Source: Roseburia sp. 831b (GTDB taxonomy: Bacteria > Bacillota > Clostridia > Lachnospirales > Lachnospiraceae). Taken from it: 64,000 nucleotides of DNA. Location: assembly GCF_001940165.2 (NCBI RefSeq), contig NZ_CP135162.1, forward strand, positions 1,043,501-1,107,500, written 5' to 3'. The position numbers were made by a program, and so were the translations under genes. This document shows, one piece after another, positions 1 through 8,749 of the stretch. Numbering within the stretch: the first letter of the stretch is position 1; every line of letters begins with the position of its first letter. Under the pieces are notes generated by a model. It saw nothing but the letters and a program-made list of their open reading frames with translations. It was not told where the DNA came from and did no database searches.

Positions 1-1
1 G

Positions 2-391
2 GATAGCCTGGAACAAGACTACAATTGTAAATTCAAGAATATGGAGCAGGAGCTTGTGGATGTAATTGTACAGGTATTCAACAAAGTGTTCCATGTTCAG
101 TTTGATGATAAAAAAGAAATTTTACTTTACCTGATTGAACATGCAATCCGCAACATTGATGGAGAGAAGAAGTTCCAGATTAAGACTTCAAATGAAAATG
201 CGCAGTACTTGCAGGAACACAAAGAAGACATTTTGAATGAAGTTGGAAATGAAATTGAACTGGAAATAACGACAGATATGACAATGAACGGCTCTCAATG
301 TGTACTGGAAACCGAGTCGGGTGTGTTCGATTGTGGTGTGGATGTGCAGCTTGAGAATCTGACAAAAGATATTCGTTCGTTGTGTTCATGA
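2..391 (+). CDS. fliH: Flagellar assembly protein FliH, C-terminal part (cut by window edge)
   Basis: The reading frame is open to the left edge, so only the last 130 or so residues are present. FliH is the cytosolic regulator that holds the FliI ATPase inactive and docks it at the export gate. What is visible is the globular C-terminal domain, related to the stalk subunits of F/V-type ATPases; the coiled N-terminal half lies outside the window. The stop codon lies ten bases before the GTG start of fliI and contributes to that gene's ribosome-binding region, which implies tight co-expression. The name rests on position directly before fliI and the size and acidity of the tail; the sequence family itself is poorly conserved. 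Confidence 0.85.
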   Translation, partial: DSLEQDYNCKFKNMEQELVDVIVQVFNKVFHVQFDDKKEILLYLIEHAIRNIDGEKKFQIKTSNENAQYLQEHKEDILNEVGNEIELEITTDMTMNGSQCVLETESGVFDCGVDVQLENLTKDIRSLCS

Positions 392-401
392 GGATGATAA
401 A

Positions 402-1712
402 GTGACAAATCAATTTGAAAAATATGCAAAGCTTGCGGAAAAAACTTATTTTAAAAGACTTGGAAAAGTAGTAAAGATTGTTGGACTTACAATTGAATCA
501 GTAGGACCGGAAGCAAAACTGAATGATTTATGCCGTATCATAATCGACAAGGAAAAGAATCTTACAGTCATGGCAGAGGTGGTCGGATTCAGAGAAAAAA
601 GACTCCTGCTCATGCCATTTGAAAGTGTGGAAGGGATTGGTGTTGGATGTATCGTTGAAAATACGGGACATCCATTATCTGTTTCTGTGGGGGATGACAT
701 TTTAGGGCATACGCTGGATGGAATTGGCAATCCAACGGATGTAGAGAGTCTGACACTGCCTTATGAATATCCGGTTGAAGCTGCACCGCCAGATCCGATG
801 AAAAGAGAGATTATCAGTGAAGTGCTTCCTCTTGGAGTAAAAGCGGTGGATGGTCTGATTACCGTTGGAAAAGGTCAAAGAATTGGTATTTTTGCAGGTT
901 CCGGTGTTGGAAAAAGTACGCTTCTTGGAATGTTTGCAAGAAATACAAAGGCGGATGTCAATGTAATTGCATTGATCGGAGAACGAGGCCGTGAGGTGCG
1001 GGAGTTCATTGAGCGAGACCTTGGTGAGGAGGGAATGAAGCGGTCTGTCGTGATTGTAGCAACATCCGATAAACCGGCACTGATTCGAAATAAAGCGGCG
1101 AAGACCGCAACGACAATTGCGGAGTACTTCAGAGACCAGGGAAAAGATGTTCTTCTTATGATGGATTCCCTGACCCGATTTTCGATGGCACAAAGAGAGA
1201 TTGGGCTTGCTTCGGGTGAGCCGCCCGTAACAAGGGGGTATCCGCCGAGCGTTTATTCGGAGATGCCCAAATTATTAGAGCGCGCAGGAACTTCGGATAA
1301 AGGTTCTATCACAGGACTTTATACAGTCCTAGTAGATGGAGATGATTTTAATGAACCGATTACAGATACTGCCCGTAGTATCCTGGATGGACATATTATG
1401 TTGTCGAGAAAATTAGGGCATAAGAACCATTATCCGGCGATTGATATTTTACAAAGTATCTCCCGTGTTATGAGCGCAATTGCGACAAAAGAACATAAAG
1501 AGGTGGCAGGCAAATTAAAAAATGTACTTGCAACTTACAATGAAGCAGAAGATTTGATTAACATTGGTGCTTATAAAACAGGCTCCAATAAAGACATCGA
1601 TTATGCAATTCGCAAAATTGATGCGGTCAATGCATTTTTGTGCCAGCAGACAGATGAGAAGTTCCAATTTGAAGATGAGATTGAGATGTTGATAAATCTT
1701 TTCAATGACTAA
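402..1712 (+). CDS. fliI: Flagellar export ATPase FliI
   Basis: FliI hydrolyses ATP at the base of the flagellum to help unfold and load export substrates. The 436-residue product has the usual family length. The Walker A motif GSGVGKST is at about residues 166-173 and the LMMDSLTRF strand (Walker B) follows in the F1-type catalytic domain. The start is GTG at 402, preceded by an AGGA at 391-394 that overlaps the end of fliH. The N-terminal 20 residues are the short FliH-contact segment. It is followed 20 bases later by fliJ, the expected partner that acts like the central stalk. Nothing unusual is seen in the catalytic core. Confidence 0.97.
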   Translation: MTNQFEKYAKLAEKTYFKRLGKVVKIVGLTIESVGPEAKLNDLCRIIIDKEKNLTVMAEVVGFREKRLLLMPFESVEGIGVGCIVENTGHPLSVSVGDDILGHTLDGIGNPTDVESLTLPYEYPVEAAPPDPMKREIISEVLPLGVKAVDGLITVGKGQRIGIFAGSGVGKSTLLGMFARNTKADVNVIALIGERGREVREFIERDLGEEGMKRSVVIVATSDKPALIRNKAAKTATTIAEYFRDQGKDVLLMMDSLTRFSMAQREIGLASGEPPVTRGYPPSVYSEMPKLLERAGTSDKGSITGLYTVLVDGDDFNEPITDTARSILDGHIMLSRKLGHKNHYPAIDILQSISRVMSAIATKEHKEVAGKLKNVLATYNEAEDLINIGAYKTGSNKDIDYAIRKIDAVNAFLCQQTDEKFQFEDEIEMLINLFND

Positions 1713-1732
1713 AGACAAAGGTTGGCGGTTTT

Positions 1733-2194
1733 ATGGCAAAGTTTCAATACCGGATGCAAAATATCTTAGATGTAAAACTGAAAATAGAAAGTCAGGCAAA
1801 GATTGCGTATGGGATTGCCAATGCAAAGCTTGAGGAAGAGCAGATGAAACTTCAAAAGCTCATAATCCGAAGAGCTGGATACGAGCAACAGGCAAAAGAA
1901 TTGATGATGGGAAATATTGATATACAGGAAGTACGCAATTGCAGAAAAGCGATTGATACGATGAAGTCCCTGATACGAACCCAGATGATGCAGGTGCATG
2001 TCGCCGAGAAAAATCTAGAGGCGGCGCGGAAACGGCTAAACGATGTCATGGTTGAGCGAAAGACACATGAAAAATTAAAAGAAAAGGCATTTGAAACATT
2101 CAAACAGGAATTACAGTATGCAGAGAACAAGGAAATCGATGAATTAGTCAGCTATACCTACCATGGGAAAGAAAATGCTGATGAATCAAGATAA
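1733..2194 (+). CDS. fliJ: Flagellar export chaperone-stalk protein FliJ
   Basis: FliJ is a two-helix coiled-coil protein that sits in the centre of the FliI hexamer and contacts FlhA. The 153-residue product opens with FQYRMQNILDVKLKIESQAK, typical of FliJ, and is almost entirely charged, heptad-like helix. It follows fliI directly, as in Bacillus. The ribosome-binding site is weak: only AAAGG at 1717-1721 lies upstream of the ATG. Sequence conservation in this family is low, so the assignment depends on coiled-coil character, size and position, all of which agree. Confidence 0.9.
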   Translation: MAKFQYRMQNILDVKLKIESQAKIAYGIANAKLEEEQMKLQKLIIRRAGYEQQAKELMMGNIDIQEVRNCRKAIDTMKSLIRTQMMQVHVAEKNLEAARKRLNDVMVERKTHEKLKEKAFETFKQELQYAENKEIDELVSYTYHGKENADESR

Positions 2195-2216
2195 AAAGAA
2201 TTAGGGTGGTGTACAA

Positions 2217-3077
2217 ATGGCAGAAGAGAATATGGATGTACAAGATGAGACACTAGATAAGAAGGCTGCGAAGAAAGCCGAAAAAGAGAGACGGAAACAG
2301 GAAAAGAAGAAAGCAAAAGAGGAAAAGAAGCTAGAAAGTGATTCTTTGGAAGAGGAAACAGAGACAAGCGGTGGAAATAAGGTGGCGATTTTCTTCGTGA
2401 CACTTATTATTGTCGTAATCTGGCTTGCAATTTTAACACTGTTAGTAAAATGGGATGTCGGTGGATTTGGTTCAACAGTTTTGACACCTTTATTAAAAGA
2501 TGTTCCATATATCAATAAAATCCTGCCGGAATCTTCAGAAGAAATGTCAACAGAAGATACGGAGTACGGGTATGCGACACTGGATGACGCAATTGCAAGA
2601 ATCAAGGAACTTGAGGTAGAACTTGCAGATGCACAAAGCCAAAGCACACAAAGCAGTGATTATGTATCACAGTTAGAAAGCCAGGTCGCTGAACTGCAGC
2701 AATATAAGCAGGATGAAGCCGATTTTGAAGCTGAAAAGCAAAAATTCTATGAGGAGGTTGTCTTCTCAGATAATGCTCCCGATATACAAGAATATAAGAA
2801 CTATTATGAAAGTATAGACCCTGCAAATGCGGAGGTTTTATACAAACAGGTTGTTAGCCAGGTGCAGGCGGATGAACAGTTACAGGACTATGTAAAAACA
2901 TATTCTTCCATGAAACCCAAAGAAGCCGCTGCAATTTTTGATACTATGACAGATAATCTTCAACTTGTTGCAGACATCTTAATGCAGATGGATGCGAGCG
3001 CCAGAGGTGATATTCTAGGGAAAATGAATTCTGATACCGCAGCAAAGGTAACAGAGATCATGCAGCCTTCAGAATAA
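2217..3077 (+). CDS. YlxF/MotE-like membrane protein with MgtE-N-like C-terminal domain
   Basis: The 286-residue product has a lysine/glutamate-rich cytoplasmic start (residues 1-50), one membrane helix (about 55-78), a periplasm-side coiled coil (about 120-175) and a C-terminal helical domain (about 205-286) with the SSMKPKEAAAIFDTM and ILGKMNSDTAAKVTEIM repeats seen in MgtE-N/FliG-like domains. Proteins of this layout between fliJ and fliK are called YlxF in Bacillus; the related MotE is a chaperone for the MotC stator part in proteobacteria. Here a stator-related or hook-assembly role is inferred from position only. The gene starts at ATG 2217 behind a good GGTGGT-type site. Confidence 0.8.
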   Translation: MAEENMDVQDETLDKKAAKKAEKERRKQEKKKAKEEKKLESDSLEEETETSGGNKVAIFFVTLIIVVIWLAILTLLVKWDVGGFGSTVLTPLLKDVPYINKILPESSEEMSTEDTEYGYATLDDAIARIKELEVELADAQSQSTQSSDYVSQLESQVAELQQYKQDEADFEAEKQKFYEEVVFSDNAPDIQEYKNYYESIDPANAEVLYKQVVSQVQADEQLQDYVKTYSSMKPKEAAAIFDTMTDNLQLVADILMQMDASARGDILGKMNSDTAAKVTEIMQPSE

Positions 3078-3119
3078 ATATGAAATTGTTTTTACAATGG
3101 AAGGAAGGAGGAAAAGAGG

Positions 3120-4610
3120 ATGAGTACGAAAGTTTCGAAATTAAGCCAGCTGTTTTCTGCGAATCAGGTAGATGCTTCAAATCCAACAAAAGGAAATGAG
3201 AAAAAAACATCTGTCCAGTTTTCAGAGCTGTTAAATCGAAATGCAACGCTGCCAAATCAGACAAATGTTGGACAAAATTCCAGCAATAAGGTGTCGGCTG
3301 CTCCAAAGCAGGACTATAACCAGTTCCAATACAAAGACAATGCGATTCAGCAGCAAAAAACAATACCGATTGAGCAGAAAGCGGTAAGCCTGACAGAAAA
3401 AATGGGGAAAACCACAGAACAGATAAAAGATGTTTTGAAGGAAGAACTTCAGGTTTCTGATGAACAGATTGAAGATGCGATGGCAACACTCGGAATGCAG
3501 GGGATTGATTTATTGAATCAGAACAACCTTGCGCAGCTTGTTTCAGAACTGACCGGTGAAAATATCACAGATTTAATTTGCAATGAAAGCTTCCAGAATA
3601 TTATGCAATCCGTCACATCAATTGGCGAAGATTTGTTTTTAGAACTTGGCATCACACAGGAAGATTTTAAAGACATTTGTAGTTTGATTGAACAGACAGG
3701 TGGACAGACACAGGATGAAACCGTGGAACTGAATACAGCAGAAACGTTCGACGAGACAGCAAATCAGGGGGTTTTGACAGATGAAACAAATCCTGATGTG
3801 GCACACCAGCAGGTGGAAAGTGACAGGGTTCAGAAAAATGTGACAGACTCCCAGACACAGCAGAATGTTGTATCACCAAGGGAAGTGGCTTTGGAGGCGA
3901 AACCAGCTGTAGAAGAAGTGGGGACTGAAGAAGAAACTCAGACAGAAGAACCGCTTGTTACGGTTGAAGTTGAGGAAAATTCAGATACTTCAAAGAGTTT
4001 TGCGCAAAATCAGCAGGGCAGCCAGTCAGATCTGACACAGAATATGGCAGAGATTCTCATGCCACAGACAACTGCACCAGAGACGGTAGTCCTTAACCAG
4101 GCCGAATTTGCAGATACATATCAGCAGGTCATTGACATCCAAAATGTCATGGAACAGATTGTAGAATCTGCAAGAGTCACAATCGGGGCAGATACAACCA
4201 AAATGGAAATGCAGCTTAATCCGGAAAATCTTGGTAAAATCTATATGGAGATTACATCAAAAGAGGGAACAATTTCTGCAAAATTTGTAGCGCAGAATGA
4301 TTCTGTACGGGAGGCATTGCAGGCACAGATGGCAGATTTAAAACAAAATTTAAATCAGGCAGGCATTAAGGTTGATGCTGTTGAAGTGACTGTTTCAAGT
4401 CACGAGTTTGAAAAAAACTTAGACGAGAATGCAAAACAGCAGGAACAGCTTGGAGAACAACAGGAACAGAAAGAACAGTCAGGTAGAAGAACAAGAAGAA
4501 ATATCAATCTTGGTGAGCTTGATGAGTTGTCTGGAGTTATGTCCGAAGAGGAGAGCCTGGTGTCACAAATCATGCAGGACAATGGAAACAGTATGGATTT
4601 AAAAGCATAG
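3120..4610 (+). CDS. fliK: Flagellar hook-length control protein FliK
   Basis: FliK is a secreted ruler that switches the export gate from hook to filament substrates by touching FlhB. The 496-residue product has a long low-complexity, Q/E/T-rich N-terminal and central part, consistent with an extended ruler, and a C-terminal Flg_hook domain at about residues 345-435 containing MEMQLNPENLGKIYMEI and the downstream IKVDAVEVTVSSHEF strand. The last 60 residues are glutamine- and charge-rich. The start at 3120 follows GGAAGGAGG. It lies between ylxF-like and flgD genes, the classical position. Confidence 0.92.
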   Translation: MSTKVSKLSQLFSANQVDASNPTKGNEKKTSVQFSELLNRNATLPNQTNVGQNSSNKVSAAPKQDYNQFQYKDNAIQQQKTIPIEQKAVSLTEKMGKTTEQIKDVLKEELQVSDEQIEDAMATLGMQGIDLLNQNNLAQLVSELTGENITDLICNESFQNIMQSVTSIGEDLFLELGITQEDFKDICSLIEQTGGQTQDETVELNTAETFDETANQGVLTDETNPDVAHQQVESDRVQKNVTDSQTQQNVVSPREVALEAKPAVEEVGTEEETQTEEPLVTVEVEENSDTSKSFAQNQQGSQSDLTQNMAEILMPQTTAPETVVLNQAEFADTYQQVIDIQNVMEQIVESARVTIGADTTKMEMQLNPENLGKIYMEITSKEGTISAKFVAQNDSVREALQAQMADLKQNLNQAGIKVDAVEVTVSSHEFEKNLDENAKQQEQLGEQQEQKEQSGRRTRRNINLGELDELSGVMSEEESLVSQIMQDNGNSMDLKA

Positions 4611-4625
4611 GAAGGGAGGACAAAA

Positions 4626-5366
4626 ATGGCATTAGTTGCACCCGTAACAAATGGAAAAGTGGAATCTGTTTCGACAGAGGAAACAAAAAAAGAACAAGCA
4701 AAGGCAAAAGGTTCTGATCTTGGTTATGACCAGTTCTTACAGATTTTGTGCGCAGAGATGCAGTATCAGGATCCGTTGGAACCGACAAGCAATACAGAAT
4801 ATATCGCACAGCTTGCAACATTCTCGCAGTTAGAGTCTACATTGGACTTGAACGATAAGGTAACGTCATCTATGGCGAATGACCTTGTGGGTAAATATGT
4901 AATCATGAAGACAACATCTTCCACGACAGGTGAGACATCTTATAAATATGGTACAGTTGACTATATTTTATATCAGGATGGCGATACACTATTGGCATTG
5001 GATGATGGTGGATTTTATTCAATCGATGATTTGGATACGGTATCAACACCGGAATATATGGATGGTGTTACTATGGCAAAAACATTCTCAACGATGATTG
5101 CAAAATTGCCATCTGTATCAAAACTTACAATTTCAGATGAGGGAAGTCTAAAGGAAGCAAGAAAATATTACGATGCATTGACCGATTATCAGAAGAAGTT
5201 TGTAAGCACCACAGATGTAGAAACTTTAGAGGCATTGGAAAAACAGATGTCAAAACTAAAGGGCGATACTGACGATGGTACAACAGGAACCGATACCGAC
5301 ACAAAGACAGACGACAGCACAACCGATACGGATAATAAGACAGAGGGTACAGAATCCACAGAGTAA
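4626..5366 (+). CDS. flgD: Hook cap protein FlgD with an unusual C-terminal helical segment
   Basis: FlgD caps the growing hook outside the cell so that FlgE subunits can insert. The conserved N-terminal region is clear (YDQFLQILCAEMQYQDPLEP, about residues 34-53, then SNTEYIAQLATFSQLES). A beta-rich middle follows (about 86-150). Instead of ending in the usual Ig/FnIII-like half, residues about 155-213 form a helical segment (DEGSLKEARKYYDALTDYQK) that resembles short repeats of clostridial surface proteins, and the protein ends in a Thr/Asp-rich tail (about 214-246). The first part is certain; the origin of the C-terminal segment is inference. Confidence 0.92.
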   Translation: MALVAPVTNGKVESVSTEETKKEQAKAKGSDLGYDQFLQILCAEMQYQDPLEPTSNTEYIAQLATFSQLESTLDLNDKVTSSMANDLVGKYVIMKTTSSTTGETSYKYGTVDYILYQDGDTLLALDDGGFYSIDDLDTVSTPEYMDGVTMAKTFSTMIAKLPSVSKLTISDEGSLKEARKYYDALTDYQKKFVSTTDVETLEALEKQMSKLKGDTDDGTTGTDTDTKTDDSTTDTDNKTEGTESTE

Positions 5367-5381
5367 ATAGGAGATGATATC

Positions 5382-5780
5382 ATGAATAAAATCACGAATC
5401 AGTTCACTTCTATTGCACAGGTGACGGATCAATATCTGAATCCAAAAAGCAAATCTGTATCAGCCGACTCTTTAGGGGTATCTTTTGAGGATATCTTAAA
5501 ACAGAAACAGGATGTTGCTGGAAGTGAAGAGCTGAAGTTTTCGAAACATGCCACAATGCGGTTAGAAGAAAGGAAAATCAGCCTTTCAAAAGACCAGAGT
5601 GAACGTTTGGAAAGCGGAGTTTTAAAGGCAAGTGAAAAGGGAATTCACGAGTCTTTGGTGATTGTAGATTCCTTGGCATTCATTGTTAATATACCAAATA
5701 AAACGGTTGTGACAGCAATGGATCAGGCAGAATCGGACAATCATGTATATACAAATATAGATGGAGCTGTAATTGCTTAG
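5382..5780 (+). CDS. Flagellar operon protein, TIGR02530 family
   Basis: This 132-residue protein lies between flgD and flgE, where Firmicutes commonly carry a small conserved 'flagellar operon protein' of unknown function. The recognisable core is SKHATMRLEERKISLS followed by a strand ending in VVTAMDQAE near the C terminus. No signal peptide or membrane segment is visible, so it is probably cytosolic, or exported through the flagellar apparatus like its neighbours. Its constant place between the hook cap and the hook gene suggests a job in hook assembly or export, but no activity is known. The start ATG at 5382 has AGGAGATG upstream. Confidence 0.85.
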   Translation: MNKITNQFTSIAQVTDQYLNPKSKSVSADSLGVSFEDILKQKQDVAGSEELKFSKHATMRLEERKISLSKDQSERLESGVLKASEKGIHESLVIVDSLAFIVNIPNKTVVTAMDQAESDNHVYTNIDGAVIA

Positions 5781-5856
5781 CTGGACCTTAGGGAAGCTAA
5801 TATTCCGGACTGATTGAAGGAATAAATTACAGAGAGAATTAGGAGGTCATTTCATT

Positions 5857-7512
5857 ATGATGAGATCATTATATTCTGCTGTGTCAGGTTTGAAGACACA
5901 TCAGACAAAAATGGACGTTATTGGTAATAATATCTCTAACGTTAACACGGTTGCATTTAAGTCATCATCCGTTACATTTAGTGACGTTATGTATCAGACA
6001 ACATCAAATGCATCCGGTGCGAATGGAGCAACCGGAACAGGTGGTATCAATCCAAAACAGATTGGTCTTGGCGTAACAGCCGCATCAACAAGAGTCAGCA
6101 TCACATCCGCTGGTGCAACAGAGTCAACCGGTAATCCGTTCGATATTAAACTTACAGATTCCAACTCAACCAACTTTTTCGTTGTAAATAACGGATCACA
6201 GAATGTATTTACAAGAGATGGTTCTTTTTACATTGATGGAGCAGGTAACTTATGTATGTCTGGTACAGGATATACCGTTATGGGATGGCAGGTTGACAAA
6301 GCAACAAACACGATTGTAAAAGATACCGTATCTGCCCTTAGAATCATGCAGGAAGGAAATCTGACTTCCAGTGCAGAAAAGACAACAAATGCTACTGTTG
6401 GTGGTGTATTTGACTCAAATGACTCTAACTTAAAGAGCGACAATGGACTGGTAAAGAACCTGGTATTCTATGATGATTTAGGTTACTCTTACACAGCAAG
6501 ATTTATTTACCGTAATGGAGCAAATGATGGAGAATATACCGTTGAATTATCAGATATCTTAGATTCAAATGGAGCAAGTATTATAAAAGATGCGGATGGC
6601 AATTTAAATCTTCCGAATGGTATGACATTGTCAAATCTTTTTGGTAATGCAAACAATGAAACCTACACAGCTGCAAATGCAGGCTATACCTACACAAATG
6701 TAGATGGATTTGACGGATATCTTGACAGTGACAGTACATATTTTTACACATTAGGAAATGATGGTGCCGGAAATACCGTATGCAGAAGATATCCATACGA
6801 CAGCACAACAGGCGGATTAAGCAGTACAACTCCAACCGTTGTTAGTTTAACTGCAAATGACTTTTATGGAATTCCAAAGACGGCAACCAATGTTACGGTA
6901 AATGGTGCAACTGCAACCGCAACTTTGACAAACTATAATATTAAATTTAGTACAGATGATGGAACATTTACCTCAGTTGGTGGAAACCAGGATGGACAGG
7001 TTATGTTAAACATGAATCTTTTAGGCGGTAATTTCTCTAATATCACAATTGACTTTACACAGTGTAAAGATTCTAACAACAACGGAAGCTCCACAATTTC
7101 CATGGATAAGGGAACCGCTGCCGACAGTTCTATCGGTGCCGGTAAGAAACTTGGAACCATGACAGGTATTACCATTGATACAAGCGGTAAGATTTATGGT
7201 ACTTACAACAACGGTAATACAGAGTTATTAGGACAGATTGCTGTTGCACAGTTTTCAAATGCTGCTGGTCTTGAGAAGATGGGTGATAACTGTTATACCA
7301 CAACTTTAAACTCTGGCGAATTTGATGGAATTGGTGTTGAAATCACCGCCGATGGCAGTAAGATGACAACCGGACAGTTAGAAATGTCTAACGTAGATTT
7401 GTCAACAGAATTTACGCAGATGATTATTACACAGCGTGGTTTCCAGGCAAACTCAAGAATTATTACCGTATCTGATACATTATTAGAGGAATTGATTAAC
7501 CTGAAACGTTAA
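5857..7512 (+). CDS. flgE: Flagellar hook protein FlgE
   Basis: FlgE polymerises into the flexible hook. The N-terminal rod/hook signature (SLYSAVSGLKTHQTKMDVIG, then NNISNVNTVAFK) and the C-terminal partner helix (FTQMIITQRGFQANSRIITV) are both intact; the two helices form the inner D0 tube. At 551 residues it is longer than the roughly 400 of enteric FlgE, and the extra length lies in the central surface-exposed Asn/Thr/Gly-rich domains (about 170-430). The start at 5857 follows TAGGAGGTC. A strong inverted repeat lies 50 bases after the stop. Confidence 0.96.
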   Translation: MMRSLYSAVSGLKTHQTKMDVIGNNISNVNTVAFKSSSVTFSDVMYQTTSNASGANGATGTGGINPKQIGLGVTAASTRVSITSAGATESTGNPFDIKLTDSNSTNFFVVNNGSQNVFTRDGSFYIDGAGNLCMSGTGYTVMGWQVDKATNTIVKDTVSALRIMQEGNLTSSAEKTTNATVGGVFDSNDSNLKSDNGLVKNLVFYDDLGYSYTARFIYRNGANDGEYTVELSDILDSNGASIIKDADGNLNLPNGMTLSNLFGNANNETYTAANAGYTYTNVDGFDGYLDSDSTYFYTLGNDGAGNTVCRRYPYDSTTGGLSSTTPTVVSLTANDFYGIPKTATNVTVNGATATATLTNYNIKFSTDDGTFTSVGGNQDGQVMLNMNLLGGNFSNITIDFTQCKDSNNNGSSTISMDKGTAADSSIGAGKKLGTMTGITIDTSGKIYGTYNNGNTELLGQIAVAQFSNAAGLEKMGDNCYTTTLNSGEFDGIGVEITADGSKMTTGQLEMSNVDLSTEFTQMIITQRGFQANSRIITVSDTLLEELINLKR

Positions 7513-7562
7513 TTTTTAAAATTTATTCGAATTTGGACAGAAAAAGTCGAAAACGGAAGACC

Positions 7563-7601
7563 TATATAGGGGGAAAGTATTTCCAATCCCCCCCCTATAT
7601 A
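7563..7601 (+). other. Perfect 11-bp hairpin between flgE and flbD
   Basis: TATATAGGGGG at 7563-7573 is an exact inverted match to CCCCCTATATA at 7591-7601, with a 17-base loop. The right arm is part of an eight-C run (7588-7595). No T-tract follows, so it is not a standard intrinsic terminator. A TATACT box lies at 7605-7610 without a convincing -35. It may be an RNA-processing or stability element that sets flgE message levels apart from the downstream genes. Confidence 0.6.
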
Positions 7602-7701
7602 TGGTATACTAACAATAATGAGACAGTGAAATAAGTCCCATTTTTAGAATTTGTCTCTGAAAATAGGAGACACCAGTCAGAATTCAGAAAGGAGAGAGAA
7701 G

Positions 7702-7905
7702 ATGATTGAAGTGACTAGGCTAAATGACACAAAATTACTCATAAATTCTGATTTGATTGAACTGGTGGAAGAGACGCCAGATACCGTGATTACCTTGACT
7801 ACAGGCAGGAAATTAATTGTAAAAGAAAGTAGACAAGATATCAAAAATTTGGTAAAATCCTATAAAAGGGATATTATGACAACCAAAATGGATTTTGGCT
7901 CATAA
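7702..7905 (+). CDS. flbD: FlbD/SwrD family flagellar protein
   Basis: This 67-residue protein begins MIEVTRLNDTKLLINSDLIE, the hallmark of the FlbD family that includes Bacillus SwrD. SwrD is needed for full flagellar torque; it is proposed to act through the MotAB stator. The gene sits directly before motA, which fits that role. The ATG at 7702 is chosen over an upstream in-frame start because AAAGGAGAG (7688-7696) lies at the right distance and homologues begin at MIEVT. The remainder is a small beta-rich domain (ITLTTGRKLIVKE) and a basic C-terminal helix. Confidence 0.9.
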   Translation: MIEVTRLNDTKLLINSDLIELVEETPDTVITLTTGRKLIVKESRQDIKNLVKSYKRDIMTTKMDFGS

Positions 7906-7942
7906 TGTCGGAAAATCGAAAAAAATACAGATAGGATGGTAG

Positions 7943-8749
7943 GTGGATAATTTGGATATAGCTTCACTTGGAGGACTTTTATTAGGTGTTGCAATGTTTG
8001 TGTTCGGTGTATTGTCGAACGGTGGTGTGGCAGCACTTAGTGGTATGTGGGATTTACCTTCTGTAATTATTACATTAGGTGGATCTATTTCCGGTGTTTT
8101 AGGAGCAAACAAGTTACCAGATTTCATTGCTGGTTTAAAAGGATTTGGACTTGCTTTTAAAAATGAGACACAGGATGCAGGAAGCATTATTGCGAATATT
8201 ATTAATTTATCCAACATAGCTAGAAAAGAAGGCCTTCTGGCGTTGGAAGAGGCAGCGAACGGAATCGAAGACCCTTTCCTCAAAAAAGGAATTATGCTTG
8301 TCGTTGACGGTACAGACCCTGAACTGGTTCGTGGTATTCTGGAAACAGATTTAACCTGTATTGAGACAAGACATAAGAAAGTAATTGGATTCTGGGAAAA
8401 ATGGGCAGAGTTAGGACCAGCCTGGGGAATGATTGGTACCCTGATTGGTCTGATTAACATGTTAAAGAACCTGGAAGATTCTTCGACAATCGGACCGAAT
8501 ATGTCGGTAGCCCTGGTAACAACCTTATATGGATCTTTAATTGCTAACTGGCTGTGTAACCCTATTGCATCTAAGTTGGCTGTTAATGATAAACTTGAAA
8601 TTATGATGAAAGAGATTACTGTGGAAGGCCTCTTGTCTATTCAGGCAGGTGAGAACCCAAGAGTAATTGAAGAGAAGCTGAAATCATTCTTAGCTCCATC
8701 TGTTCGTGAGAATCTGGATGCAGAGAATGGCGGCGGAGGTGAAGAGTAA
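7943..8749 (+). CDS. motA: Flagellar stator protein MotA
   Basis: MotA forms the ring of the proton- or sodium-driven stator. The 268-residue product has four membrane segments (about 8-25, 33-53, 150-170, 185-205) with the large cytoplasmic loop between the second and third, and the conserved third-helix region WAELGPAWGMIGTLIGLINM containing the functional proline. Two starts are possible: GTG at 7943 (used here) or TTG at 7952 preceded by AGGTGG, which would give the more typical MDIASLGG start. The stop codon overlaps the motB ATG (TAATG), implying translational coupling. Confidence 0.95.
   Translation: MDNLDIASLGGLLLGVAMFVFGVLSNGGVAALSGMWDLPSVIITLGGSISGVLGANKLPDFIAGLKGFGLAFKNETQDAGSIIANIINLSNIARKEGLLALEEAANGIEDPFLKKGIMLVVDGTDPELVRGILETDLTCIETRHKKVIGFWEKWAELGPAWGMIGTLIGLINMLKNLEDSSTIGPNMSVALVTTLYGSLIANWLCNPIASKLAVNDKLEIMMKEITVEGLLSIQAGENPRVIEEKLKSFLAPSVRENLDAENGGGGEE

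Noticed and set aside
702..1193. Minus-strand frame within fliI
   Set aside because: Overlaps the Walker A region of a clear ATPase; no independent support.
7900..8460. Long minus-strand open frame antisense to motA
   Set aside because: It is a mirror of a strongly conserved gene, lacks a ribosome-binding site and has no recognisable protein features.
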